A stretch of DNA of 64,000 nucleotides from Halothermothrix sp. (GCA_016841825.1 JAENYK010000002.1:248001-312000), one strand, 5' to 3'. Positions 44,721-52,406 are shown, counted from the stretch's first letter. Made by a program: numbers and translations. Notes: generated by a model from the letters alone, not told the origin.

Positions 44721-45504
44721 ATTCCCATCTCCCAAGTCTGTGGGTGCTATTTTAAAGAAGAATGGAGGTGAACTTGGTTTAATTAGTAACTTATAGCACT
44801 ATTAAATTGCAGAATATAGTCAAAATTTAATCGTATTTGGATTAATAATAGTATTAGTTAGCACTTTGGTGGTCGGTCACTTATTATAGTGAACGGCAGC
44901 CTGTGAAATTTAATGATATAGCTGACAGTTGTAATTTCACTTACGGTGTAAGTCCTCCAACTATTAGCACCGGAGTGGATGTCCTCCAACTTAAAACACC
45001 ATGATGCATTCCTCCAACTTTAGCATCAGGTGTGATGTCCTCTAACTAAGAATGCTGGAGCTATATCAAAACAACAAATTGTGCATGCAAGACCTTGTTC
45101 TCAGGTTCCTCCCCTGAGTGCAGGTGGAAAAATGTACGGAAGAATTGGAATCCCCCTCGATTTTTAGGAAGGGAATCTTGGGTCCTCCTCCTCAAGTAAA
45201 AACAATTGGAGAAGAACTCATAGTTGGAATCCTCCACTGACTATGGGTTAACGGAAAATGAATTGTTAATTGCAGTGTTTTATTAATGGGAATTGAAATT
45301 AATTGCAGACTTGAGGATGTCCTCCCTCAAGAGTTTAAATTAATTGCACGTTACACATTGAGGAGTATCAAGTGTTGGTATGTTACCCGAGATGTCCTCC
45401 TTGGGTAACATGTCCTCTGTTAAGAAATCCTTAAAAATGAATCCTCTTAGAAACCTCCTCTAAGGATAAGAACCCTACTTGAAAAAGTGGGGTTCTTATT
45501 TTAT
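44721..45504 (+). ncRNA. Large hairpin-rich RNA with repeated CCUCC (anti-Shine-Dalgarno) loops
   Basis: No credible coding frame exists here. From 44944 on, hairpin follows hairpin, and most show TCCTCC or TCCTCT in the loop. Motifs lie at 44953, 44982, 45010, 45038, 45107, 45183, 45230, 45320, 45395, 45413, 45442 and 45454. Clear stems include TGATGC/GCATCA (45002-45028), CTCAGG/CCTGAG (45100-45118), CATAGT/ACTATG (45219-45245), CTTGAGG/CCTCAAG (45310-45331) and ATGTTACCC/GGGTAACAT (45380-45411). Stems differ in sequence while loops agree (GATGTCCTCC, TCCTCCAACT), which points to selection on the loop. CCUCC equals the 16S anti-Shine-Dalgarno core. The transcript ends at the terminator 45468-45504, on the same strand as the riboswitch. 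Confidence 0.8.
45468..45504 (+). terminator. Intrinsic terminator of the hairpin-rich RNA
   Basis: AAGAACCCTACTT (45468-45480) pairs with AAGTGGGGTTCTT (45485-45497) over a GAAA loop, followed by ATTTTATT. The T-rich tail lies on the plus strand only, which fixes the direction of transcription. Confidence 0.88.
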
Positions 45505-45544
45505 TCAGAAGTATTTGGATCAAATAAATTAATGCCGATAACTA

Positions 45545-45654
45545 GGTTCTATGACTCCCACTTCTATAAGTGGGAACTGCCTTGGTCTATTTCAGGTGAG
45601 GTTGAATTCTCATCTGAAAGCCCCGAGGTTCAGCTTTAGCTGAACGAGTTCACT
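45545..45654 (+). repeat. HEARO/omega-RNA-like dispersed repeat, copy A
   Basis: First of three related ~100-110-nt elements (others at 49319 and 54095). It has three hairpins: TCCCACTT-CTAT-AAGTGGGA, TTCAGGTGAG/CTCATCTGAA and GTTCAGC-TTTA-GCTGAAC, followed by GAGTTCACT. The layout recalls the HEARO (IscB-associated) RNA or a TnpB-type element end; no associated ORF is present. The family name is from memory and tentative. Confidence 0.65.
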
Positions 45655-45746
45655 GGAGATAGAAAAAAAGAAGTAGTAGATTTGGGTGGAAAAATTACTC
45701 AGGCCAAAACAGTATGTATGGTAGTAATTAACAGGAGGTAAAAGCT

Positions 45747-45797
45747 ATGGTTGTAGCCAATATTACAAAAGAGAAGAATATCTGCGTTCATCTCTAA
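45747..45797 (+). CDS. Possible 16-residue peptide with consensus ribosome binding site
   Basis: MVVANITKEKNICVHL is preceded by CAGGAGGTAAAAGCT, an ideal Shine-Dalgarno sequence at normal spacing, 86 bases before the outer-membrane protein gene. It may be a leader peptide or chance. There is no other support. Confidence 0.3.
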   Translation: MVVANITKEKNICVHL

Positions 45798-45882
45798 GTA
45801 GCAAAAGTATGTTTGGAAAATTGAAGGGTTTGTTAAGATACCCTGAGTTTGAATAATTGAATAAGTAAGGGGTGAAAACATA

Positions 45883-48075
45883 TTGAGATTACGAATCACA
45901 GCACTCATTTTACTACTATTTGTTATACTGTTTCCCCTTCGAGTATTGGCTCTGGAATTGAACTTTGAAGGTCAAAAAGATTTTTGGACAGATGTTTATT
46001 TACAGATTATAGCAGATGAGTTAACTGGTCAGAAGACTTATCTAACAGACTGGTCATATGGACAGTCTTTTGATCTGCATTTTCAAGGAGAAGATGAGAT
46101 GAGCTACGTTAGGGGGTATATTACAGACAACCCCCAATTGATGGATCAAACTTTTCTAGATGTGCTAATCAAAGATTATACCTTACAATGGAACAATTAT
46201 GATCAGGCTTTTGCGGTACCATCCTGGTTTAACATGAATCAAAAATTTACCGGATTAAGGGCTGGATTTATGAACTCTACTGATCGAATTAACCTGAGCG
46301 GTGTGCAGGGTGATATGATCTTACGAGAAGATGATATTCTGATCACTCCAGGCGCAGAGAAGTATGGGATTAGTCTGTTTTATGCACCTGTGTCTACCGA
46401 ATCGTTTCAAATCTGGCTAGATAATCGTGAATTGACTTACTATGAAGACTATGTCGTAGATTATAATTTAGGTATTGTTCAACTTAAATTTCCCGTTGTT
46501 AAACCTGGAGTTTTGCATGTGAAATATTTTCAGGAGGGCCAGGGGTATCTGGTCTTTGGTGGGAGATATGATCATGCTTTTTCTCCCAAGTTAGAAGGTG
46601 GGGGATTGATGATGCTGGCCCGAGGTGAAGGGATTAATTATGGTCTACTCGGTAGTGAATGGATCTATCATTATAAACCATGGTGGACTATGGAGTTGAA
46701 TGCTGGATTGGTTCTGCAGACAGCTAACCCTCTGGAAGGCGATCTGGTATCAACTGGTTATTATAATGAGTTAACAGGTGATCCTGTAGTCAATGATGAA
46801 GATGACCTGGTGAGTGTTCAGGAAGATATGAACGAAAAGATTAGTGATAATCTGTTATCTGGTGAAATTGACGATGGATGGAAAGATTCTCTCCTAATCG
46901 ACACTAACTGGCGGATTGCCAATTACTTTGAATTACCGGGAATGGAGATGATGATAGATTATCAGGTGATAGAAAATAATATGCAAAATCTGTTATTTGG
47001 TGGCTGGGAAGGGAAAAAATTGAGTATTAGCGGACAATATGAAAAAGACAACTTCTTTATCCGTCACCAGCAAAATCACCAATGGACACTTGATAATTAT
47101 CTTTTTCAGCGAGATGGAGAATTAGAGATGGTGTATTTTACTGAACACTGGATACCATATCTTTACTATTCTCTACAAGAGCAATCTGGGTATGTTAGTC
47201 AGCATGGAATTGCTGAGTTAGGGTATATGATCGATCTGATGGAGGATCTGGGATCAATGACTTATCAACTGGGAGTGGATATAGAGACATCACCGGAAGA
47301 AGGTATTTGGCATGGTTTAGAACCTTATCTGGGTGTTAGATATGATAAAAATGTTGAAGATAGTTTGGGAGCACGTATCTATGGGCAGAGAGGTGGTAAA
47401 TTTGCTCAATTGATAGTTGATGGTAAATGGAGTGAAGGGCCTTTAGAATGGAAAGGTAATCTGCACTATCTTCCCGAATATTATCGGATTGAGCAGGGGG
47501 TTGTTTGGAATGATCTTTCTGTAGACGTTAATTTGAATAGTATTTATCGAAAGTATTTTGCTGATGATGATGAATATTTGAATTTGGAGTTGAATTTGGA
47601 TTGGTCTACTTTTCTGGAAGAACAGGCGATGGTCTGGGTGAGTCTTTTACGGGATAGGATAGATGGTGAGTTAGAGAGAAATTATAAAATAGGTTTTGAA
47701 AAAGCTATTCTGGATAATTTGACAGGGTATGGAGAGATAAGTATAGGAGATATTGAACAGTACTATTCTGGGGGAATCCGGGGAAGTCGGGGTCCAATTG
47801 ATTATGATGTGAATTATACCTGGTCTAAATCTCCTGATCTTATAGGTAGTCTGGATATATTGACTCAGAAGAATAAAGTGGCTTTCTCAGCGGGGATTTT
47901 GGATTTTTGGAACACTTATGGTGAAGTAGAAATAGATAATTTGGGTCAATGGCAAGGTGATTTGGGTGTGCAATACCCAATTCAACCACAGTTGGATGTA
48001 GGTCTTCAATATTCGGTAGATAAGATTGTAGATTATAGTCATCAGATGACTTTACGGACAGTATATCATTTTTAA
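45883..48075 (+). CDS. Large outer-membrane beta-barrel-like protein
   Basis: 730 residues with a signal peptide (hydrophobic 5-22, cleavage near VLALELNFEG). The mature part is rich in alternating hydrophobic/polar strands with many Tyr, Trp, Asp and Gly residues and ends in the aromatic YHF, the C-terminal phenylalanine expected for outer-membrane barrel insertion. A small domain at about 185-225 (YYEDYVVDYNLGIVQLKFPV, in part DYNLGIVQLKF) is seen in other surface proteins. I do not recognise a transport class. The start is TTG with AAGGGGTG upstream. Together with the next gene it forms a small operon of outer-membrane proteins behind the c-di-GMP RNA. Confidence 0.72.
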   Translation: MRLRITALILLLFVILFPLRVLALELNFEGQKDFWTDVYLQIIADELTGQKTYLTDWSYGQSFDLHFQGEDEMSYVRGYITDNPQLMDQTFLDVLIKDYTLQWNNYDQAFAVPSWFNMNQKFTGLRAGFMNSTDRINLSGVQGDMILREDDILITPGAEKYGISLFYAPVSTESFQIWLDNRELTYYEDYVVDYNLGIVQLKFPVVKPGVLHVKYFQEGQGYLVFGGRYDHAFSPKLEGGGLMMLARGEGINYGLLGSEWIYHYKPWWTMELNAGLVLQTANPLEGDLVSTGYYNELTGDPVVNDEDDLVSVQEDMNEKISDNLLSGEIDDGWKDSLLIDTNWRIANYFELPGMEMMIDYQVIENNMQNLLFGGWEGKKLSISGQYEKDNFFIRHQQNHQWTLDNYLFQRDGELEMVYFTEHWIPYLYYSLQEQSGYVSQHGIAELGYMIDLMEDLGSMTYQLGVDIETSPEEGIWHGLEPYLGVRYDKNVEDSLGARIYGQRGGKFAQLIVDGKWSEGPLEWKGNLHYLPEYYRIEQGVVWNDLSVDVNLNSIYRKYFADDDEYLNLELNLDWSTFLEEQAMVWVSLLRDRIDGELERNYKIGFEKAILDNLTGYGEISIGDIEQYYSGGIRGSRGPIDYDVNYTWSKSPDLIGSLDILTQKNKVAFSAGILDFWNTYGEVEIDNLGQWQGDLGVQYPIQPQLDVGLQYSVDKIVDYSHQMTLRTVYHF

Positions 48076-48082
48076 TACTAAG

Positions 48083-48101
48083 CCCCATCTTAAGGATGGG
48101 G
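48083..48101 (+). other. Hairpin between the two outer-membrane protein genes
   Basis: CCCCATC (48083-48089) pairs with GATGGGG (48095-48101). No T-run follows, so it more likely tunes the relative expression of the two genes than ends transcription. Confidence 0.5.
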
Positions 48102-48124
48102 TTGATCTATAGGAGTGGGGTTAA

Positions 48125-49021
48125 ATGACAAAGAGAAGAATAATACTAATAGCCCTGAGTATATTTATTTTAAGTTCAAATTTACCTGCTGCGGCTGTAG
48201 GAGTTACTGAACAACCTATACCCTGGTTGGATTGGGGAGTTGATGCTAGAGGGATTGGTCTGGGGCGAAGTAATACAGTAATTGATAGTCGTGGAGCAGC
48301 CATTATTTATAATCCGGCAGAACTGGCCTGGCAGAAGAGCAATTATCTGACTCTGATGCATACTCCAATGGAAAGTGATTTTACGATTAATTACGATTAC
48401 TTGGGAGTGGGCTATCGATTGGATAAAGTGAATACAGGGTTTGGTATAGGGTATCAACGGTTGGCTGTTGAGTATATTGAGGAGTATAATAACGAAGGTC
48501 AGTTTGTTGGCTTCTTTGATGATGTGGAACAGTCTCTTACGATAGGTTTTGGTCAGATGGTTATTCCAGATCTGGCTGTAGGTGGAGCAGTAAAGTTAAT
48601 TAAGCAAAATATGTATGATGATCGGGGCTCGGGATATTCTCTGAATCTGGGGATGAAATGGCAACCTGTGGAGCAGATGATGATCGGAGCTATGGTTAAC
48701 AATCTAACTGGACAGGTCAAATGGTCCACTGATCATGTGGAAAGACAGCCTTTGAGGATGAGGTTGGGTGCTCTTTATATGTGGCCTGAGCAGGGTTTAA
48801 AGATAATGGGCGAGTATCTTCATGACCAGGATGATTCACCTATCCATCTGGGTATAGAAAAAGAATATAAGGAAAATTTACGTTTTCGCGCCGGTTTAGA
48901 TGGACTGACACCTACCTTTGGTCTGGGACTTATTATGGGTAGATTGGAAGTTGATTATGCTTTAATGCTAGATCTGGACTCTGGTAAAAGACAATATTTA
49001 TCTCTTAATTGGAGGTATTAA
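48125..49021 (+). CDS. PorV/FadL-like outer-membrane beta-barrel protein
   Basis: 298 residues with a signal peptide (hydrophobic 5-22, cleavage after PAAA). The start of the mature protein shows DARGIGLGRSNTVIDSRGAAIIYNPAELAW, in part RGIGLGRSNTVID and YNPAELA, the pattern (ar-x-x-gmGga ... yyNPA-x-La) shared by PorV, UPF0164 and FadL/OmpP1-type barrels. The rest alternates strands and loops and ends LNWRY with a C-terminal aromatic residue. AGGAGTGGGG precedes the ATG. It follows the large barrel protein by 50 bases, so the two are likely co-expressed. Function may be surface transport or assembly; not determinable here. Confidence 0.78.
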   Translation: MTKRRIILIALSIFILSSNLPAAAVGVTEQPIPWLDWGVDARGIGLGRSNTVIDSRGAAIIYNPAELAWQKSNYLTLMHTPMESDFTINYDYLGVGYRLDKVNTGFGIGYQRLAVEYIEEYNNEGQFVGFFDDVEQSLTIGFGQMVIPDLAVGGAVKLIKQNMYDDRGSGYSLNLGMKWQPVEQMMIGAMVNNLTGQVKWSTDHVERQPLRMRLGALYMWPEQGLKIMGEYLHDQDDSPIHLGIEKEYKENLRFRAGLDGLTPTFGLGLIMGRLEVDYALMLDLDSGKRQYLSLNWRY

Positions 49022-49066
49022 ACTGACCTTTTTGTGAAAGAATAGGTTGTGGAGGTGTTTGCCTAA

Positions 49067-49252
49067 ATGAAAATACCAAAAGAACCGACAACTACAAGCT
49101 GGGCAGTGAGTGGTTTAGGTATTGCGGTATCAGCTCTGGGTGCTTCTATGCTTTCTAAGAAAGTTGGAGCAGGAATCTTAGGTTTCGGTCTGGCACATGT
49201 TGTCCTTGGACAGTTGGACCGCTATAGACCTACTGTAAAGAGACATTGGTAG
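49067..49252 (+). CDS. Small membrane-associated protein (61 residues)
   Basis: 61 residues with one or two hydrophobic segments (about 12-26 and 33-48, GAGILGFGLAHVVLG) flanked by basic residues at the C-terminus (RYRPTVKRHW). GGAGGTGTTTGCCTAA precedes the ATG at usable distance. I do not recognise a named family; similar glycine/alanine-rich small proteins occur in many Firmicutes. A terminator follows directly. Confidence 0.65.
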   Translation: MKIPKEPTTTSWAVSGLGIAVSALGASMLSKKVGAGILGFGLAHVVLGQLDRYRPTVKRHW

Positions 49253-49263
49253 GAAACACCTCG

Positions 49264-49298
49264 AAAGGGATAGGGAGATAATCTCCTTATCCTTTTTT
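49264..49298 (+). terminator. Intrinsic terminator after the 61-residue protein gene
   Basis: AAAGGGATA-GGGAGA pairs with TCTCC-TTATCCTTTTT (49264-49297) with small bulges. Confidence 0.75.
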
Positions 49299-49318
49299 AT
49301 TTGATTAAGAGAAAAATT

Positions 49319-49426
49319 AGTGAACTCGTTCAGCTAAAACTGAACCTCAGGGCTTTAGGTGGGGATTCAACCTCACCTGAAGTAGGCCAAAGCAGCTCCT
49401 ACTTATAGAAGTGGGAGTTATAGAAT
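49319..49426 (-). repeat. HEARO/omega-RNA-like dispersed repeat, copy B
   Basis: Reverse-complement orientation of the element at 45545. All three hairpins are kept (one side of the first has a single change), as are CTGAGGTTCAG and GAGTTCACT. No ORF is associated. Confidence 0.65.
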
Positions 49427-49438
49427 TTAGATATACGG

Positions 49439-49652
49439 CATAAAAATTATCTGAGATTTAGATTGTTTTTAGAGCCGGGCTATATACTAAAATAGAATTA
49501 GGATTCGAAATATCTGTCCCCCCAGATTTTTCGAAATCTCTCGCGCTTCGTCGCAGAAACACCCTCCTGAAAAGGCTGTCTTTTATGATACCAGAAGATT
49601 TAAATGTCTGGATGCGAATCTTTGGTGCAATCATAAAATGATGGCCTTTCAT
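49439..49652 (+). ncRNA. Tandem structured RNA R1 (C-rich loops)
   Basis: One of two homologous units 284 bases apart. Shared blocks in the same order and spacing are TTTAGATTGTTTTTAGA (49457), ATCTGTCCCCCCAG (49512), GAAACACCCTCCT (49556) and a 3' compound hairpin. In the hairpin TTTTATGAT (49581-49589) pairs with ATCATAAAA (49630-49638) and ACCAGAAGATT with AATCTTTGGT, showing a loop with GTCTGGAT. A conserved CATAAAAA lies 18 bases before the first block as a candidate -10. Stems differ from R2 while pairing is kept. Both the CCCCCC and CCCTCCT segments could pair with Shine-Dalgarno sequences. I know no RNA family that fits. Confidence 0.75.
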
Positions 49653-49723
49653 ATTTCGTAGAGATATAATTCTGAGTAATCGGAGAATGTGATGGAAAAG
49701 TGATGTTAATCTCTGAGATATAT

Positions 49724-49936
49724 CATAAAATACGTCAAAATTTAGATTGTTTTTAGACGTGGATGATAAACTTAAAATAGTTCATGACTGGATACTATCT
49801 GTCCCCCCAGGTAGTTCGGATTAAGTTGTGAAAACGCTGAAACACCCTCCTAACAAGAAACCACCTATGAACTGCTGAAGGTTTAATAGTCTGGATTGAC
49901 CTTCTGCTTAGACTCATATTGGGTGGTTTTTCACTT
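49724..49936 (+). ncRNA. Tandem structured RNA R2 (C-rich loops)
   Basis: Second unit: TTTAGATTGTTTTTAGA (49741), ATCTGTCCCCCCAG (49797) and GAAACACCCTCCT (49839), then the hairpin AAACCACC-TATGA (49858-49870) with TCATA and GGTGGTTT (49914-49929), and inner GAAGGT/ACCTTC. Outer and inner stems are almost entirely different in sequence from R1 but pair at the same places, strong evidence for a conserved fold. CATAAAATA (49724-49732) is a candidate -10 at the same distance as in R1, resembling the CATA-N3-TA type used by sporulation sigma factors. The 3' stem runs into TTTTTCACTTT, so it can double as a terminator. Confidence 0.77.
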
Positions 49937-50044
49937 TCTCCCAACGGAAAAATCAGCATTTATTCTGAAGTTATGGTAAAATGGATAATAGGTATCTGGA
50001 ATAGTCAGGATAATTGACTGCTGTTAGATTGAGGAGGGAATAAA

Positions 50045-50896
50045 GTGCAAGAAATTAGAGGATACATATTAATTATTATCTCAATGCTAATCTGGGGGAG
50101 TGTGGGCATTTTTGGAAGATTAATTGAAGAACCTTCAACAGTAATTGTTTTTTATCGGGTGATTTTGGCTTTTATTATTCTGTTTGTACTCTGGATTTTC
50201 AATGGGAGTGTGGGTTTATCAAAGTTGAGAACTAATTGGAAGTTAGCGGTTGGAAGTGGATTGGCTCTGGGTCTTAACTGGTATTTCTTTTTTACTGCTA
50301 TTCAGCGAACGACTGTGGCTAAGGCTGTTTTAAGTTATTATACGGCGCCGATAATTGTGACCATTCTTTCACCACTGCTGCTAAAGGAGAAAATCGAGAA
50401 GCAGACGCTTATAGCATTGATTATAGGGTTTGGGGGAATAGTGGTGATGATGACCGGTTCTGGGGGTGGATTTAGTCTAGAAGATCTGTCGGGCATTGGA
50501 GCAGGGTTGATGGCGGCATTTTTATATGCCCTGTTAACTATTTCGGGTAAATTAGTCGATCTGCCGATCAGGTTGTTGGTTCTGATTCAGACTGGTGTTT
50601 CCAGTATTATTTTTCTGCCATATGTTGTTAATCGTCCATTACCTGATTTTGATAATATGGTGCTTTTGATTATCATCGGGGTAGTTCATACTGCATTGGC
50701 TCTAAGTTTATACTTCACTGCACTTAAATGGGTTAAGGTGCAGCATGTAGGCATTTTAGGTTATCTAGACCCCCTGAGCGCAATTATCTATGCTTTATTA
50801 TTTTTTGGAGAGATACCGCAAATGGCGTCAGTAGCTGGAGGAATCTTGATTTTATCTAGTAGCTATTTGGTAATGCGTAAACCTGGACATAATTAA
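50045..50896 (+). CDS. DMT-superfamily (EamA) transporter
   Basis: 283 residues with ten predicted membrane segments in two EamA repeats (about 5-130 and 145-275). Typical stretches are WGSVGIFGR, VIVFYRVILAFIILF, AKAVLSYYTAPIIVTILSPLLLKEKI, in part YYTAPIIV, and a second repeat ending LGYLDPLSAIIYALLFFGEI. These proteins export or import small metabolites such as amino acids, nucleosides or sugars-phosphates in the cytoplasmic membrane. The start is GTG with GAGGAGGG upstream. It is a single gene between RNA R2 and a bidirectional terminator. Substrate unknown. Confidence 0.9.
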   Translation: MQEIRGYILIIISMLIWGSVGIFGRLIEEPSTVIVFYRVILAFIILFVLWIFNGSVGLSKLRTNWKLAVGSGLALGLNWYFFFTAIQRTTVAKAVLSYYTAPIIVTILSPLLLKEKIEKQTLIALIIGFGGIVVMMTGSGGGFSLEDLSGIGAGLMAAFLYALLTISGKLVDLPIRLLVLIQTGVSSIIFLPYVVNRPLPDFDNMVLLIIIGVVHTALALSLYFTALKWVKVQHVGILGYLDPLSAIIYALLFFGEIPQMASVAGGILILSSSYLVMRKPGHN

Positions 50897-51009
50897 GCGA
50901 TTAGATACAACTTTTTTATCCGGGTTATGTTAAAACTCACTTAGTTTAGAGTTAAGGTGGATAGATGGTGATAGAGTTTTTAATATAGAATTTTGCATCG
51001 TGTTAATGA

Positions 51010-51041
51010 AAAACCTCCGAAGCATCATCTTCGGAGGTTTT
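51010..51041. terminator. Bidirectional terminator between convergent genes
   Basis: AAAACCTCCGAAG (51010-51022), CATCAT loop, CTTCGGAGGTTTT (51029-51041): a perfect 13-bp stem. Confidence 0.9.
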
Positions 51042-51053
51042 GCGGTTCGAGAG

Positions 51054-52307
51054 TTACTTATTTAAACGATCTTTAACAATATCCCAGAACCGATCTTCTT
51101 CATTACCAAGTCTCCAGATGGCGATGCCCTGAAGATTGTATTTGTTAACTAGGTTTAGCTTAAGATCTAGACTGTAGCTACTTTCGAACCAGACTTGATG
51201 CTGTACTCCATTACTGTCCTTATAGTAGAAATAAGGTACGCCAGCTTCAGAATTCCACTGAACCCGGGCATTTTTACGCTCTGCGAGTTCAATAGCTTTT
51301 TTTGCTGCAATATCTTGTCCTTTGCCAGTAGAAGGCCAATCATAGCCATAGTTGGCGATTCCTAAAAGTAGTTTTTTTGCAGGAATATAGCGTAATGCAT
51401 TAATTATATTCTCTTCTACCCATTTGATTGGCGCTACAGGTCCGGCAGGGCCAGTGGACCAGTGATTATCATAAGTCATAATAATCATTTTATCAACATA
51501 AGGAGCCAGGGAAGCGTAATCATAAGCTCCATTCAATTCCTGTGGTACATCCACTTGTGGAAAAACAGAGATGTGTAATTGTTTTCCGCGAGCATGGAGT
51601 TTTTGTGATAGTTCCCTGATGAAAATAGTGAATCCATCTTTTGTCCAGGCTGGGATAAACTCAAAGTCGATGTTTACACCAGAATAGTTATTCTTCTGGA
51701 CAAGGGCAACAATATTCTCCACTGCTCGATGACGGATGTTAGGATCAGTCAGCATGGCACTATTAGTTTTGTCATTGTTGATTAGTGGGACAAGTTGTTG
51801 GCCATGTTGACGAACAAATTGGCTAACTTCTGATTCTGAACCACCAAATTTGGTAGCCAGGTCACCATTGGAAGTGACTGTATACCAGAAAGGTGAAACT
51901 GTATCAATGGCCTGATGATTACGCTGCAGAGATGGAAAAGATTCAACCCCTGGTGTATCCCAGTTAACAAAAAATCCTAACACTTCTTTCTCACCTGCAG
52001 AAAGATATTTTTGATTAGGATAAGTGTTATAATTGCCGTCATTATCTGGAATAGAAGAAGCTGGTGGATCACCTGGATTGACATCCACTTTCTGTTCTCC
52101 AGTTAGTTTCTCTAAGAAAAGGGCCATTACAATAATGACAATTCCCTTAATAATAGTAGTATTTTCCCCGAATAATGAACCGGTTGCCAGACCGGATGCT
52201 GCTTCTGCGGTACCGGTGGTTACTAAAAACATAACCGGAGCCAGCAAAATAAAAACTAATAAAAACGCCGTCAATCTGCATCTAGCAGGAGAATATTGTG
52301 TTCTCAT
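51054..52307 (-). CDS. GH18-family glycoside hydrolase, membrane-anchored or secreted (YaaH/SleL-like catalytic domain)
   Basis: 417 residues. The N-terminus has a signal or anchor (MRTQYSPARCRLTAFLLVF, then an Ala-rich end TAEAA) and a second hydrophobic segment at about 55-72. The GH18 barrel starts at about 110 (EVLGFFVNWDTPG) and contains YSGVNIDFEFI, in which the glutamate is the catalytic acid of the D-x-x-D-x-[DE]-x-E motif, then MIIMTYDNHW and IWRLGNEED. Related enzymes cleave peptidoglycan glycan strands in spore cortex or cell wall, or chitin. LysM repeats are absent. I start at ATG 52307 after AGAAGGGAG, giving 8 residues fewer than the longest frame. Confidence 0.85.
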   Translation of the reverse strand: MRTQYSPARCRLTAFLLVFILLAPVMFLVTTGTAEAASGLATGSLFGENTTIIKGIVIIVMALFLEKLTGEQKVDVNPGDPPASSIPDNDGNYNTYPNQKYLSAGEKEVLGFFVNWDTPGVESFPSLQRNHQAIDTVSPFWYTVTSNGDLATKFGGSESEVSQFVRQHGQQLVPLINNDKTNSAMLTDPNIRHRAVENIVALVQKNNYSGVNIDFEFIPAWTKDGFTIFIRELSQKLHARGKQLHISVFPQVDVPQELNGAYDYASLAPYVDKMIIMTYDNHWSTGPAGPVAPIKWVEENIINALRYIPAKKLLLGIANYGYDWPSTGKGQDIAAKKAIELAERKNARVQWNSEAGVPYFYYKDSNGVQHQVWFESSYSLDLKLNLVNKYNLQGIAIWRLGNEEDRFWDIVKDRLNK

Positions 52308-52377
52308 CGACTTACTCCCTTCTATTGCCATTTATAGTGGTGTGTGTAATTGCTGCGTCTAACATACGTCTGTATTT

Positions 52378-52406
52378 ATTATACCTTGAATCAACCATAA
52401 TTTCCA
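52378..52406 (-). promoter_or_regulatory. Candidate promoter of the GH18 gene
   Basis: On the minus strand TGGAAA, 17 nt, TATAAT (complement of 52378-52383). The -10 is perfect and the -35 is moderate. Confidence 0.55.

Noticed and set aside
44611-44796. 61-codon frame across the c-di-GMP riboswitch
   Set aside because: It runs through the aptamer and the terminator and is a chance frame.
44944-45466. Reading the hairpin cluster on the minus strand as a CsrB-like RNA with GGAGGA loops
   Set aside because: The riboswitch and the T-tailed terminators all point to plus-strand transcription; on the minus strand neither a promoter nor a terminator was found. It remains a fallback if minus-strand transcripts are detected.
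44944-45466. CRISPR-like array from the repeated TCCTCC motif
   Set aside because: Repeat units are too short, spacing is irregular (about 17 to 90 nt) and stems differ from unit to unit.
49439-49936. Mobile-element ends or direct repeat of an insertion sequence
   Set aside because: Only short blocks are identical while the stems differ but still pair; this is the pattern of RNA homologues, not of a recent duplication.
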